The translations under genes were made by a program, and so were the position numbers. Below, piece after piece: positions 56,741 through 64,000 of a stretch of DNA of 64,000 bases (positions are counted from its first letter, which is position 1; the number at the start of each line of letters is the position of its first letter). The notes under the pieces were generated by a model that was not told the DNA's origin, searched no databases, and saw only the letters and a program-made list of their open reading frames with translations. The DNA is taken from positions 1 through 64,000 of the forward strand of contig NZ_AQXE01000004.1 of NCBI RefSeq assembly GCF_000375485.1, given 5' to 3'. The DNA is from Desulfovibrio oxyclinae DSM 11498. Lineage in GTDB: Bacteria; Desulfobacterota; Desulfovibrionia; Desulfovibrionales; Desulfovibrionaceae.

Positions 56741-57580
56741 ATGCCCGAACTGCCCGAAGTGGAAGTCATCGCCCGTGGCCTGAACCGCTCCCTGCCCGGT
56801 CGGACGGTGGAGCGCGTCGAGGTGCCGTGGCCCACGTCGCTGCGTCAGCCGGAGGACGAGTTTCGCCGCCGGATGCTCGGAGCGCGCGTGCTGGGCGTGC
56901 GTCGGCGCGCCAAGCTGCTGCTGGCCGATCTGGAGAGCCCGGATGTCGGCCCGCTTCTGCTTGGCGTGCATCTGAAGATGACCGGTCGGCTGGTGCACGA
57001 ATGCGGCTGTGAAAGGCCCGGAGCCAAACACGACCGCGTCATCATGACTCTCGACGACGGCTCGGTGCTGACCTTTGCGGATGTGCGCCGCTTCGGCTAT
57101 ATCGTGGCGCTGACGCCCGATGAGCTGAACCGGTGGCCGTTTTACGCATCCCTCGGGCCGGAGCCCCTGGAATCCTCGGCGGATGCGCTGGCCCGTGCCG
57201 TTGCTTCGCGCAAGGCCCGCATCAAGGCGTTGCTGCTGGATCAGACCGTGGTGGCGGGGTGCGGCAACATCTACGCGGACGAGTCGCTGTTTCGTGCCGG
57301 GCTAGGGCCTGCCGTGCGCGCCTGCGATGTCCCGGAGGCGAAACTTGTGGAACTTTTCCGGCATCTTCAGGATGTTCTCGCGCAGGCCATAGCCGAAAAC
57401 GGCAGCTCCATCCGTGACTATGTGAACGCGGACGGTGATGCCGGAGCCTTTCAGAACAGCTTCAATGTATACGGCAAGAAGGGCCAGCCCTGTCCGCGTT
57501 GCGGCGGATGCCTGACCTGCTCCACCGTGGCTGGCAGGACTTCCACCTACTGCCCGGACTGCCAGAAGAACGGGCGTTGA
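56741..57580 (+). CDS. mutM: Formamidopyrimidine-DNA glycosylase
   Basis: The 279-residue protein starts with catalytic Pro2 (MPELPEVEV), has Lys58 in RRRAKLLL, RRFGYIVAL, the H2TH region with LLDQTVVAGCGNIYADE, and the C-terminal zinc finger CPRCGG...YCPDCQ (with an extra Cys pair). It removes oxidised purines such as 8-oxoguanine. The finger's Cys spacing looks complete. It is followed by a 310-base gap. Confidence 0.96.
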   Translation: MPELPEVEVIARGLNRSLPGRTVERVEVPWPTSLRQPEDEFRRRMLGARVLGVRRRAKLLLADLESPDVGPLLLGVHLKMTGRLVHECGCERPGAKHDRVIMTLDDGSVLTFADVRRFGYIVALTPDELNRWPFYASLGPEPLESSADALARAVASRKARIKALLLDQTVVAGCGNIYADESLFRAGLGPAVRACDVPEAKLVELFRHLQDVLAQAIAENGSSIRDYVNADGDAGAFQNSFNVYGKKGQPCPRCGGCLTCSTVAGRTSTYCPDCQKNGR

Positions 57581-57890
57581 GCCGGACCGCAATCGACTTC
57601 AACAACGGGGTTTGTGGTGGCGGCACGAGTTGTCATCTATGGCGTGGCACGAAGAGATACGATTTATGGGTGATGAACAGAAAAAGCCTGAAATGCTACT
57701 GTTGAAGCAAGGCTACGAAATTACTTCATAAAGTTATCTTGCAGCGAAAAACTGTTGATTCTGAAGCTTGCCGGTGAGATTGCAAGAAAACACAACAAGT
57801 ACAGCTATTAGAGTTTCTCTATAGAAAGTATTGATTTTTGCTTTCTGAAAAGTGTCAGTTATCTCAAGCTGGATGAAAAGCGGGTAGCAG
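57581..57890. other. AT-rich intergenic region between mutM and murJ
   Basis: These 310 bases turn AT-rich after about 57640 and carry no supported gene or clear terminator. The murJ promoter is likely in the last 150 bases. Confidence 0.6.
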
Positions 57891-59435
57891 GTGTCCAAAC
57901 ACGGTCAACAGATAGCACGAAATGCCTCCGTGGTGGCGGTCGCCACCCTCGGCTCGCGGATATTGGGGTTCGTTAGGGATCTCATTGTGGCCTTCGCCCT
58001 TGGGGCGGGTATGTTCGCGGACGCCTTCTTCGTGGCCTTCAGGATTCCCAACCTCATGCGGCGGCTGTTCGGCGAAGGCTCGTTGACCATGGCCTTCATA
58101 CCGGTCTATTCGCGGGTTCGCGAGGAAGAAGGGGAGGAGGCCGCGCAGCAGATGGCACGGTCAGCCATGATCTGGCTGGGCATTATCCTCGGCGCGCTCA
58201 CCGTGGCGGTGGAGCTGGCCGCCGGACCGGTCACGCTCGCCATCGCCCCCGGGTTCGCGGATGATTCCGAGCTGTTCGCCACCACCGTGTCGCTGGTACG
58301 CATCTGTTTTCCTTACGTCATCTTCATCTGCGGCGTCGCCCTGTGCATGGGCATCCTCAATTCGCACCAGCGGTTTCTGGCCCCGGCGCTGGCCCCGGCA
58401 GTGCTCAACGTGGCGCTCATCATTGCCGCGCTCATAAGTCATTATGCGGGCTACAACGTGGCCTACGGCATGGCTTACGGCGTGCTGGCTGGCGGCGCGG
58501 CCCAGTTGCTCATGCAGCAGGGCGCGCTTTCGCGCATCGGCTTTCGCAGGCGCGGGCGCTGGTCCCTGTTCGATCCGGGCGTGCGGCGCATGGGCCTGCT
58601 CATGCTGCCCACGGTCTTCGGCGCGGCGGTCTATCAACTCAACATCCTGCTCGGGACGCTGCTCGCGTCGTTCCTTCCCACGGGCAGCGTGTCCTATCTT
58701 TATTACGCGGACCGGCTGGTGCAGTTCCCGCTCGGAGTCTTCGGCCTTGCCGTGAGCACCGCCGCGCTCCCGAGTCTGGCGGCGCTGGCCGCAAAGGGCG
58801 AAATGGACGACTTCGGCGGCGCGCTGCGATCCGCCAACGGGCTGACCCTGTTCATTGCGCTCCCTGCCGCTGCCGGGCTGATGGCCCTTGCCGAACCGGT
58901 CATTTCCGTCCTCTTCGGTCATGGCAAATTCGGGCCGGAAGCCGTGAGTTCCACCGCTTCGGCGCTCATCGCGTACTCCGCCGGGCTGCCCTTCATCGCC
59001 CTGTCCCGGCCGCTTGTCTCGGCCTTCTACGCCCTTGAGGACACCAAGACTCCGGTGAAGATAGCGGTGTTGTGCCTGTTCGTGAACATCGGCCTCGGCG
59101 CGTGGCTCATGGTTCCGCTCAAGCATGTGGGCCTTGCCGTGGCGGTCAGCGCGGCCTCGCTGGTCAACGCCCTGCTGCTGTTCATTTTTCTGCGCCGCCG
59201 CGTCAGCGTGGCCCCGGTGGAGGGGGCGGTGATGCTCAAGGCCGTGCTGCTCTCGACCCTGATCGGTGCCGGGGCGTGGTATACAGGACGGTTCGGCGCG
59301 TGGAGTCTCGCTTTTATCCCGGTCTGGGCGGGCGTGTATTTTCTGGGGGCGCATGTCACCAACATGGGCGAGGCCCGCATGTTCGCGGACGTGTATCGCT
59401 CGGCCCGTCGTCGTCTCGGCAGGGGGCGACCATGA
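57891..59435 (+). CDS. murJ: Lipid II flippase MurJ
   Basis: The 514-residue protein has about fourteen membrane helices. It has the MurJ start (SRILGFVRDLIVAFALGAG, with DAFFVAFRIPNLMRRLFGEG next), which carries the conserved Arg residues of the central cavity. It moves lipid II across the inner membrane for peptidoglycan. The start is GTG at 57891 with only a weak site. It overlaps the methyltransferase gene by 4 bases (ATGA). Confidence 0.94.
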   Translation: MSKHGQQIARNASVVAVATLGSRILGFVRDLIVAFALGAGMFADAFFVAFRIPNLMRRLFGEGSLTMAFIPVYSRVREEEGEEAAQQMARSAMIWLGIILGALTVAVELAAGPVTLAIAPGFADDSELFATTVSLVRICFPYVIFICGVALCMGILNSHQRFLAPALAPAVLNVALIIAALISHYAGYNVAYGMAYGVLAGGAAQLLMQQGALSRIGFRRRGRWSLFDPGVRRMGLLMLPTVFGAAVYQLNILLGTLLASFLPTGSVSYLYYADRLVQFPLGVFGLAVSTAALPSLAALAAKGEMDDFGGALRSANGLTLFIALPAAAGLMALAEPVISVLFGHGKFGPEAVSSTASALIAYSAGLPFIALSRPLVSAFYALEDTKTPVKIAVLCLFVNIGLGAWLMVPLKHVGLAVAVSAASLVNALLLFIFLRRRVSVAPVEGAVMLKAVLLSTLIGAGAWYTGRFGAWSLAFIPVWAGVYFLGAHVTNMGEARMFADVYRSARRRLGRGRP

Positions 59436-60178
59436 ATCCGGATGAGGCCCGGGCGTATTTTCCAAGGGGGCTGGAGCAACCGGAGGGCGGCTACCGCTTT
59501 TCACTCGACTCCCTGTTGCTCGGCTGTTTCGCCCGCATGAAACGCGGCTGGACCGGGGTGGATATCGGCTGCGGGGCCGGAGCCGTGAGCATCGCCGCGC
59601 TGCTGGCCAATCCGGAAGCCGACCTGACGATCCACGGAGTGGAGGCCGATGCCGATGCCGCGGCCTGTGCGCGCAACAACGCGAAGCGGCTCGATCTCGC
59701 AGAGTCGCTCCTGCCGGTGCAGGCGGATGTCTGCACATATCGTGAGTTGGAGCAGCAGGCCGACTTCGCGCTCATGAATCCGCCGTTTCGCGAGGCCGGT
59801 CGGGGGCGCGTCAGCAGGGGCGAGTCGCGCAGCGCGGCGCGTTTTGAAACGGGCGGCTCGCTGGCGGATTTCGTGCGCTGTGCCGCCTTGCAGCTCAAGT
59901 CGAGAGGACGGCTGTTCACGGTCTTCCTGCCGGAGCGTCTTCCCGCACTTTTTCGCGAAATGGACCGTCGGAAGCTGGCGCCCAAGCGGTTGATCATGGT
60001 ACACGGCACGCTCCGGGCCGAAGCCGGTATCGTGTTGGTGGAGGCTGTGAAGAACGGTGGCGAGGGGGTCTCTGTGACGCCACCGCTCATACTCTACGGC
60101 GAGGACGGGTGCATGACGCGCAACGCGCTGGAATTTTGTCCGTTTCTCGCCTGCAACGCCAAGGGGGATTGTTCATGA
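59432..60178 (+). CDS. TrmN6-like N6-adenine tRNA methyltransferase
   Basis: The 248-residue protein has the start FSLDSLLLGCFA, SAM motif VDIGCGAGAVSIA (43-55) and the catalytic NPPF at 116-119, as in TrmN6/YfiC, which modifies A37 of tRNA-Val. The ATG at 59432 overlaps the murJ stop (ATGA) and the next gene overlaps it the same way. The tail has Cys residues (FCPFLAC) that are not typical. The exact tRNA target is inferred. Confidence 0.85.
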   Translation: MNPDEARAYFPRGLEQPEGGYRFSLDSLLLGCFARMKRGWTGVDIGCGAGAVSIAALLANPEADLTIHGVEADADAAACARNNAKRLDLAESLLPVQADVCTYRELEQQADFALMNPPFREAGRGRVSRGESRSAARFETGGSLADFVRCAALQLKSRGRLFTVFLPERLPALFREMDRRKLAPKRLIMVHGTLRAEAGIVLVEAVKNGGEGVSVTPPLILYGEDGCMTRNALEFCPFLACNAKGDCS

Positions 60179-61080
60179 TGGACTGGACCGGGAAGCGTGC
60201 GAGAGAATCCTTCAATAGCGGCTGGTATTGCGCGGAAAGCGTTCTGCGCGCGCTGGCCGAGGTTGGCGGGCGGTATGAACCCGGCATGGAACGCGTGGCG
60301 AGCGGATTCTGCTCCGGCATGTCGCGCACCAACGGGCTGTGCGGCGCGGTCAGCGGCGCCATCATGGGGATGGGCCTTTACGGAGGCCGAACCGAACCGG
60401 CTCCCGAGCAGAGCATGGACGTACCCTACTCGCTGGTTCAGGAGTTTCTCAAGCGGTTCCGCACCAAATTTCAGAGCACCAACTGCCGCGAGCTGACCGG
60501 TTGCGACTTCATCACCCCGCAGGGCCACCGCCGTTTTCAGGAGGAAAACATCGGCCGAGTGTGTCGCGATTACTGTGATTTCGCCGCATCCACCGCACTT
60601 GAGGTGCTTGCCGATGCGGGCATGGGGCCCATGGCCACGGTCATTGAGCAGACAGCACCGTGCGGGTTGAACTGCGGCAAGTGCATGGCCTTCAAGGGCA
60701 GTGAGATCCACAGACACGCCAAGGCGCTTCAGGAGGCCATGGGGCCGAACTTTGCCCAGTATGCCGACCGGTTCGCGGGAATGAACCCGGTCTTTGAAGG
60801 GTATGACGAGTTCGCATCCGTGCTGAACTTCCTAGCCGAGGGCACCTGTTCCGGCTGTCGCAAGGGCGGCGAGGCCTGCCTTTTCACGGATTGCGGCATC
60901 AAGGACTGCGTGCATGAGCACGGCGTGCAGTTCTGCCATGAGTGCAACCGGTTCCCCTGCGAGGATCATGGTCTGCCCGAAGCGCTGGAGCAACGCTGGC
61001 GCGAGAACAACGAGCGCATGCGGGAGAAGGGGCTGTATGCCTACGCGCTGGAATTGCGCCTGTCGCCCCGATATCCTTAG
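60175..61080 (+). CDS. C_GCAxxG_C_C protein fused to DUF3795
   Basis: The 301-residue protein joins two Cys-rich domains. Residues 1-155 match the C_GCAxxG_C_C family (NSGWYCAESVL, FCSGMSRTNGLCGAVSGA), predicted redox proteins. Residues 160-290 match DUF3795 (APCGLNCGKCMAF, then CSGCRKGGEACLFTDC and CHECNRFPCE), which is likely metal-binding. Both are common in anaerobes, usually as separate genes. The ATG at 60175 overlaps the previous gene by ATGA. The function is unknown; a redox or metal role is inferred. Confidence 0.85.
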   Translation: MMDWTGKRARESFNSGWYCAESVLRALAEVGGRYEPGMERVASGFCSGMSRTNGLCGAVSGAIMGMGLYGGRTEPAPEQSMDVPYSLVQEFLKRFRTKFQSTNCRELTGCDFITPQGHRRFQEENIGRVCRDYCDFAASTALEVLADAGMGPMATVIEQTAPCGLNCGKCMAFKGSEIHRHAKALQEAMGPNFAQYADRFAGMNPVFEGYDEFASVLNFLAEGTCSGCRKGGEACLFTDCGIKDCVHEHGVQFCHECNRFPCEDHGLPEALEQRWRENNERMREKGLYAYALELRLSPRYP

Positions 61081-61089
61081 CAAAGCAAC

Positions 61090-62463
61090 ATGATAGAACG
61101 CATCATCGTCGAAAACTTCATGGCCCACGAGCGGACCGAGCTGGAGCTCGGCCCCGGCGTCACCGCGCTGACCGGTCCCAACAACACGGGCAAGTCCGCG
61201 CTGGTGGAGGCGCTTCGCTGCGTTGCGGAGAACCCGACCCCGAGCCACTACATCCGGCACGGTGCCAAGGAGGCCCGGGTCACGGTGGTGCTCTCGGACG
61301 GGCACCGCGTCACATGGATTCGCAAGAAAGCCTCAGCCGGATACGAAATTCTCGCCCCCGGCAGCGAAGAGCCCGAAAGTTTCTGGAAGCTGGGACGCGG
61401 CGGCGTACCCGAGGAAGTCCGCAGTCTGCTGCGCATGAACCGGGTTGACCTGGATGACGGAAATCCCGTGGACGTGCACATCGGCGACCAGCGCGAACCG
61501 GTCTTTCTGCTTAACCGGCCGGACAGGGCCGTGGCCGACTTTCTGGCCTCGTCTTCGGAAGGGGCGCACCTGCTTTCCATGCAGGGCGCGCTCAAGCGCC
61601 GCACACTGGAGGCCCGGCGCGAAAGCGCAGGACGGGAGGCGCGGCTGCGGGACATCGAAGCCGAACTGGACGCGCTGGCCCCGCTGCCCGACATTCACCT
61701 CATGATGGAAACCGCCGGGGAGCTGGAGCAGCGTTCACAGGCCCTGAGCCGGGAGATTCCGGCGCTTGAGCGGTTGATTGCGGAGCGCGACACGTTGAAG
61801 CGGGAACTGGACCGCGCCAACCGCGAGCGCGGCCTGTTTGAGCAGCTCGGTGAACCCGCCGCGTTGGAGCCGCTGCATCCGCTGCGTTCGCTCATCGACG
61901 AACAGCTCGACCTGCGCCACAGGAGCGCATTCGCCGCCGCGTATGCCGAAACACTGGACCCCTTGGCCGAACCACCGACTCCGACCGATACCGCAGGAAT
62001 CAGGGCGGTCATGGACGAGCTGATCCGCACCGGAGCCGAATTGGAGGCGGCACGCACCACGAGCAGCGCGCTTGCCGACCTTGCGCTCCCGCCGCAGGTT
62101 GAGGAGCTTTCCGCACTGAGCAAGATGGCTGAGGAATTGACAAGCTATTCCAGCCAAATGCAGATCCTCAACGAATATGCCACAACCGCTTCGGCACTGC
62201 GCGAACCGCCGCAACCTGAGGACGAAAGCGCGCTTGCCGGACTGTTGACGGAGTTGGGCGAGGTCCGCAAGGGCATGGAGCGCGAAGAAAAGGCCCTTGA
62301 GGCGACGCGCCGCGATCTGATGGGGCACGCGACCTACCTGCGCGAACGGCTGGAGGCCATCGGTCGCTGTCCCACCTGCGGCGGCGAGTTGGAGTCCGGG
62401 GAGTTCCTCGGCGGCGAACACGCCCACGAATCCCGAGCCGCGGAGGACGCGCATGGATACTGA
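61090..62463 (+). CDS. Rad50/SbcC-like ATPase N-terminal half with terminal CXXC hook
   Basis: The 457-residue protein starts with the Rad50/SMC type N-lobe (IERIIVENFMAHERTELELG, Walker A GPNNTGKS at 29-36), has a Q-loop-like region near 110-160, and then a long coiled coil (about 165-425). It ends with CPTCGG (Cys427, Cys430), the half zinc-hook found at the tip of Rad50. There is no ABC signature or Walker B, so the second half of the ATPase is missing from this chain. The next gene is an Mre11-like nuclease, and a C-half candidate begins at 63735. The ATG is 9 bases after the previous stop. Confidence 0.82.
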   Translation: MIERIIVENFMAHERTELELGPGVTALTGPNNTGKSALVEALRCVAENPTPSHYIRHGAKEARVTVVLSDGHRVTWIRKKASAGYEILAPGSEEPESFWKLGRGGVPEEVRSLLRMNRVDLDDGNPVDVHIGDQREPVFLLNRPDRAVADFLASSSEGAHLLSMQGALKRRTLEARRESAGREARLRDIEAELDALAPLPDIHLMMETAGELEQRSQALSREIPALERLIAERDTLKRELDRANRERGLFEQLGEPAALEPLHPLRSLIDEQLDLRHRSAFAAAYAETLDPLAEPPTPTDTAGIRAVMDELIRTGAELEAARTTSSALADLALPPQVEELSALSKMAEELTSYSSQMQILNEYATTASALREPPQPEDESALAGLLTELGEVRKGMEREEKALEATRRDLMGHATYLRERLEAIGRCPTCGGELESGEFLGGEHAHESRAAEDAHGY

Positions 62464-63427
62464 TATTTCCGGCCTGTCACGCATTGAGGCTGACGGGCTG
62501 CTGCTCATCGGCGACGCGCATCTGGCGGACAATCCGCCCGGGCAGCGGCTCGACGGGTATCTGGAGCAGGTGTTGGCAAAGGTGGAGGCCTGTCTCCATG
62601 AAGCCGAGCGGCGCGGACTGTTGCCGGTCTTTCTGGGCGATCTGTTTCATCTGCCGCGCGACAACTCCAACAGGATGCTCGTGGAACTCATCCGCATGTT
62701 CGGTCGGCGCGCGGGCGAGCACATGCCGTGGGTGTTGATCGGCAATCACGACAAGTACCAGTCGCGCTTCACGGATGACGTGTCCCTTGCCGTACTGGAG
62801 CAGGCCGGGGTGGTCCGGCTCATGAAGCACAAGGGACCGCAACTGGTTCTGCAAACCCCTGACGGCGAGGCGCTCGTCTGTGCAAGCCCAGACGGAACGG
62901 CCATTCCGAGACGTTTCGACCGGCCCGAAGGCTGCCCGGAAAGCGTGCTCTGGCTCACGCACCACAACATCCGTTTTCCGGACTTCGAGGACAAAGCCAA
63001 CGCCATCCGCGAGATTCCCGGCGTGGACTGGCTGGTAAACGGCCACATACACCGGCCGCAACCAAGCGTGACCAAGGGTGGCACCACGTGGGCCAACCCC
63101 GGCAACATCGTGCGGCTGATCTTCAACCGCAACTCCCGCGAACGCAAACCCGTGGCCTCGATCTGGAAGCCGGGAGTCACCGAGCTGGGAAGCTGGGTGA
63201 TACCGCACCTGCCGTTCGACGAGGTCTTTCCGGATCAGGAACTGCCGCCCGAGGAGCACGAAGAGGCCGGCGGTTCCGACTTCATCCGCGGACTGGAGCG
63301 GCTGGCGTGGCGGCGTACGCACGAAGGTGTGGGGCTCAAGGATTTTCTGAACGACAATCTCGACGAGAGCGCGGAGGCGCGGCTCATCTGGGAACTGTAC
63401 GACGAGGTGGTAAATCATGACGGCTGA
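62453..63427 (+). CDS. Mre11/SbcD-like metallophosphoesterase nuclease
   Basis: The 324-residue protein has all five calcineurin-type motifs: GDAH (20-23), GDLFHLP (62-68), GNHD (97-100), THHN (169-172) and GHIH (197-200). It resembles Mre11/SbcD nucleases that work with Rad50. The C-terminal 80 residues lie beyond the nuclease core and may form the Rad50-binding part. The ATG has GGAGG upstream and overlaps the ATPase gene by 11 bases. It is tightly coupled with its neighbours, so a complex is likely. Confidence 0.88.
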   Translation: MDTDISGLSRIEADGLLLIGDAHLADNPPGQRLDGYLEQVLAKVEACLHEAERRGLLPVFLGDLFHLPRDNSNRMLVELIRMFGRRAGEHMPWVLIGNHDKYQSRFTDDVSLAVLEQAGVVRLMKHKGPQLVLQTPDGEALVCASPDGTAIPRRFDRPEGCPESVLWLTHHNIRFPDFEDKANAIREIPGVDWLVNGHIHRPQPSVTKGGTTWANPGNIVRLIFNRNSRERKPVASIWKPGVTELGSWVIPHLPFDEVFPDQELPPEEHEEAGGSDFIRGLERLAWRRTHEGVGLKDFLNDNLDESAEARLIWELYDEVVNHDG

Positions 63428-63734
63428 CGACAAGGCCCGGCGCGATCAGGCGCTGGAACAGGAACTGGCGGAGCTTCGCGAACAGCACAAGGCGCTGGAG
63501 ACCAAGAAGATCCGTACCGAGGAAAAGATCAGCTCCCTCACGGAGCGACTCAAAGATCTGGAAAAGCGGGCAACCGAGGAATTCGGCACCGCCGACCCTG
63601 AGGAACTGCAACGCATCCTTGATGAAAAACGCAAGGAAAACGAGCGTGTTGTCGCCGAATACCGCAAGCATGTTGACGGTATCCGCAAAGGACTTGAGGA
63701 AGTGGAGCAGCGCTTCGGCGGCGGAGAGGGCTAA
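63417..63734 (+). CDS. Small coiled-coil protein in the Rad50/Mre11-like operon
   Basis: The 105-residue protein is nearly all charged coiled coil (residues 6-100, many Glu, Lys and Arg), and no domain is seen. It overlaps the nuclease gene by 11 bases and its stop touches the next start (TAAATG). It could bridge the ATPase halves, but this is inferred only from position and form. Confidence 0.75.
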   Translation: MTADDKARRDQALEQELAELREQHKALETKKIRTEEKISSLTERLKDLEKRATEEFGTADPEELQRILDEKRKENERVVAEYRKHVDGIRKGLEEVEQRFGGGEG

Positions 63735-64000
63735 ATGACGGACGCCACGGAACTCAGGAATCTCGAAAGCCGTCTGCAACGGCTCTCCGCACTTGGCGAG
63801 ACCCGCGTGGACGAGCACCGACGGGAGCGCGAACAGCTGGCGCGTGCGCAGGAGTTTCTGGAGCTGGCCCCCCGCGCGGCGACCCGTCTGGAGGACCTGT
63901 CGTCGGCCCTGTTCGGCAAGGCCCTGGATGAGATCGAGGCCAACCTGACCCACGCCATCCGCGAGATTCTCGGGCAGGACCGGGAGGTCTCCACGCTGCG
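63735..64000 (+). CDS. Probable C-terminal half of the Rad50-like ATPase (cut by window end)
   Basis: The frame is open from the ATG at 63735 to the window end (88 codons seen). The first 55 residues are coiled coil. The following stretch (ALDEIEANLTHAIREILGQDREVSTLR, cut in two at about 70) looks like the place in SbcC/Rad50 where the returning coil meets the C-lobe, just before the ABC signature. The signature and Walker B would lie outside the window. It starts directly after the previous stop. Confidence 0.6.
   Translation, partial: MTDATELRNLESRLQRLSALGETRVDEHRREREQLARAQEFLELAPRAATRLEDLSSALFGKALDEIEANLTHAIREILGQDREVSTL

Noticed and set aside
58161..59738. 525-codon minus-strand open frame opposite murJ
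   Set aside because: Antisense of a membrane protein gene with extreme Arg, Gln and His content.

Overview
The window looks like the replication-origin region of a sulfate-reducing deltaproteobacterium of the Desulfovibrio / Pseudodesulfovibrio type (class Desulfovibrionia). This is inferred from gene content: dnaA-dnaN-gyrB-gyrA with parA/parB and parS sites close by, a DUF39 homocysteine-synthesis enzyme, a B12-dependent ribonucleotide reductase, a four-subunit 2-oxoacid:ferredoxin oxidoreductase and a ferredoxin-nitroreductase. Species cannot be named from sequence alone. The sequence is GC-rich, with AT-rich intergenic islands near 17.2, 21.2, 43.3 and 57.8 kb.

Left part (1-25 kb, mostly minus strand). 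A dispersed repeat at the edge is followed by an M48 protease with an SH3 protein, a MacB-type permease coupled to a DUF3431 protein, and a MATE transporter. Next comes a polyprenyl-phosphate sugar module: a GT2 synthase, a YdjC deacetylase and an ArnT-like transferase around a MarR regulator. Then come a small HTH gene with an unknown partner, heptose kinase hldA, parB, a Cys-rich orphan, parA with a perfect parS, and an operon of NfeD protease, slipin and UDP-glucuronate epimerase. nrdJ, a PaaK-like ligase, tRNA-Lys and tRNA-Glu, an EamA transporter, a 0.8 kb repeat-rich gap and the DUF39 enzyme complete this side. Two further parS-like sites lie at 17.16 and 22.76 kb.

Centre (25-43 kb). 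dnaA, dnaN, gyrB, gyrA, a TPR lipoprotein and a geranylgeranyl-reductase-like flavoprotein run on the plus strand. They are followed by a META/YbaY lipoprotein, an HD-GYP protein, and a small phage-derived island (holin-like gene, small membrane protein, large terminase, unknown protein) interrupted by a TPR lipoprotein. The proVWX glycine betaine transporter closes this part.

Right part (43-64 kb). This holds a two-domain methyltransferase, ychF, the Vor/Kor complex, queA, a MerR-like coiled-coil protein, a lipoprotein, coaBC, the ferredoxin-nitroreductase, a DUF429 protein, a ChaN-PDZ lipoprotein, mutM, murJ, a TrmN6-like methyltransferase and a Cys-rich fusion protein. At the edge is a compact operon that looks like a Rad50-Mre11 (SbcCD) machine split into separate polypeptides: an ATPase N-half ending at a CXXC hook, an Mre11-like nuclease, a small coiled-coil protein and the start of a probable C-half cut by the window end. 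This is the most interesting system here, followed by the GT2/YdjC/ArnT-like module and the phage-derived island.
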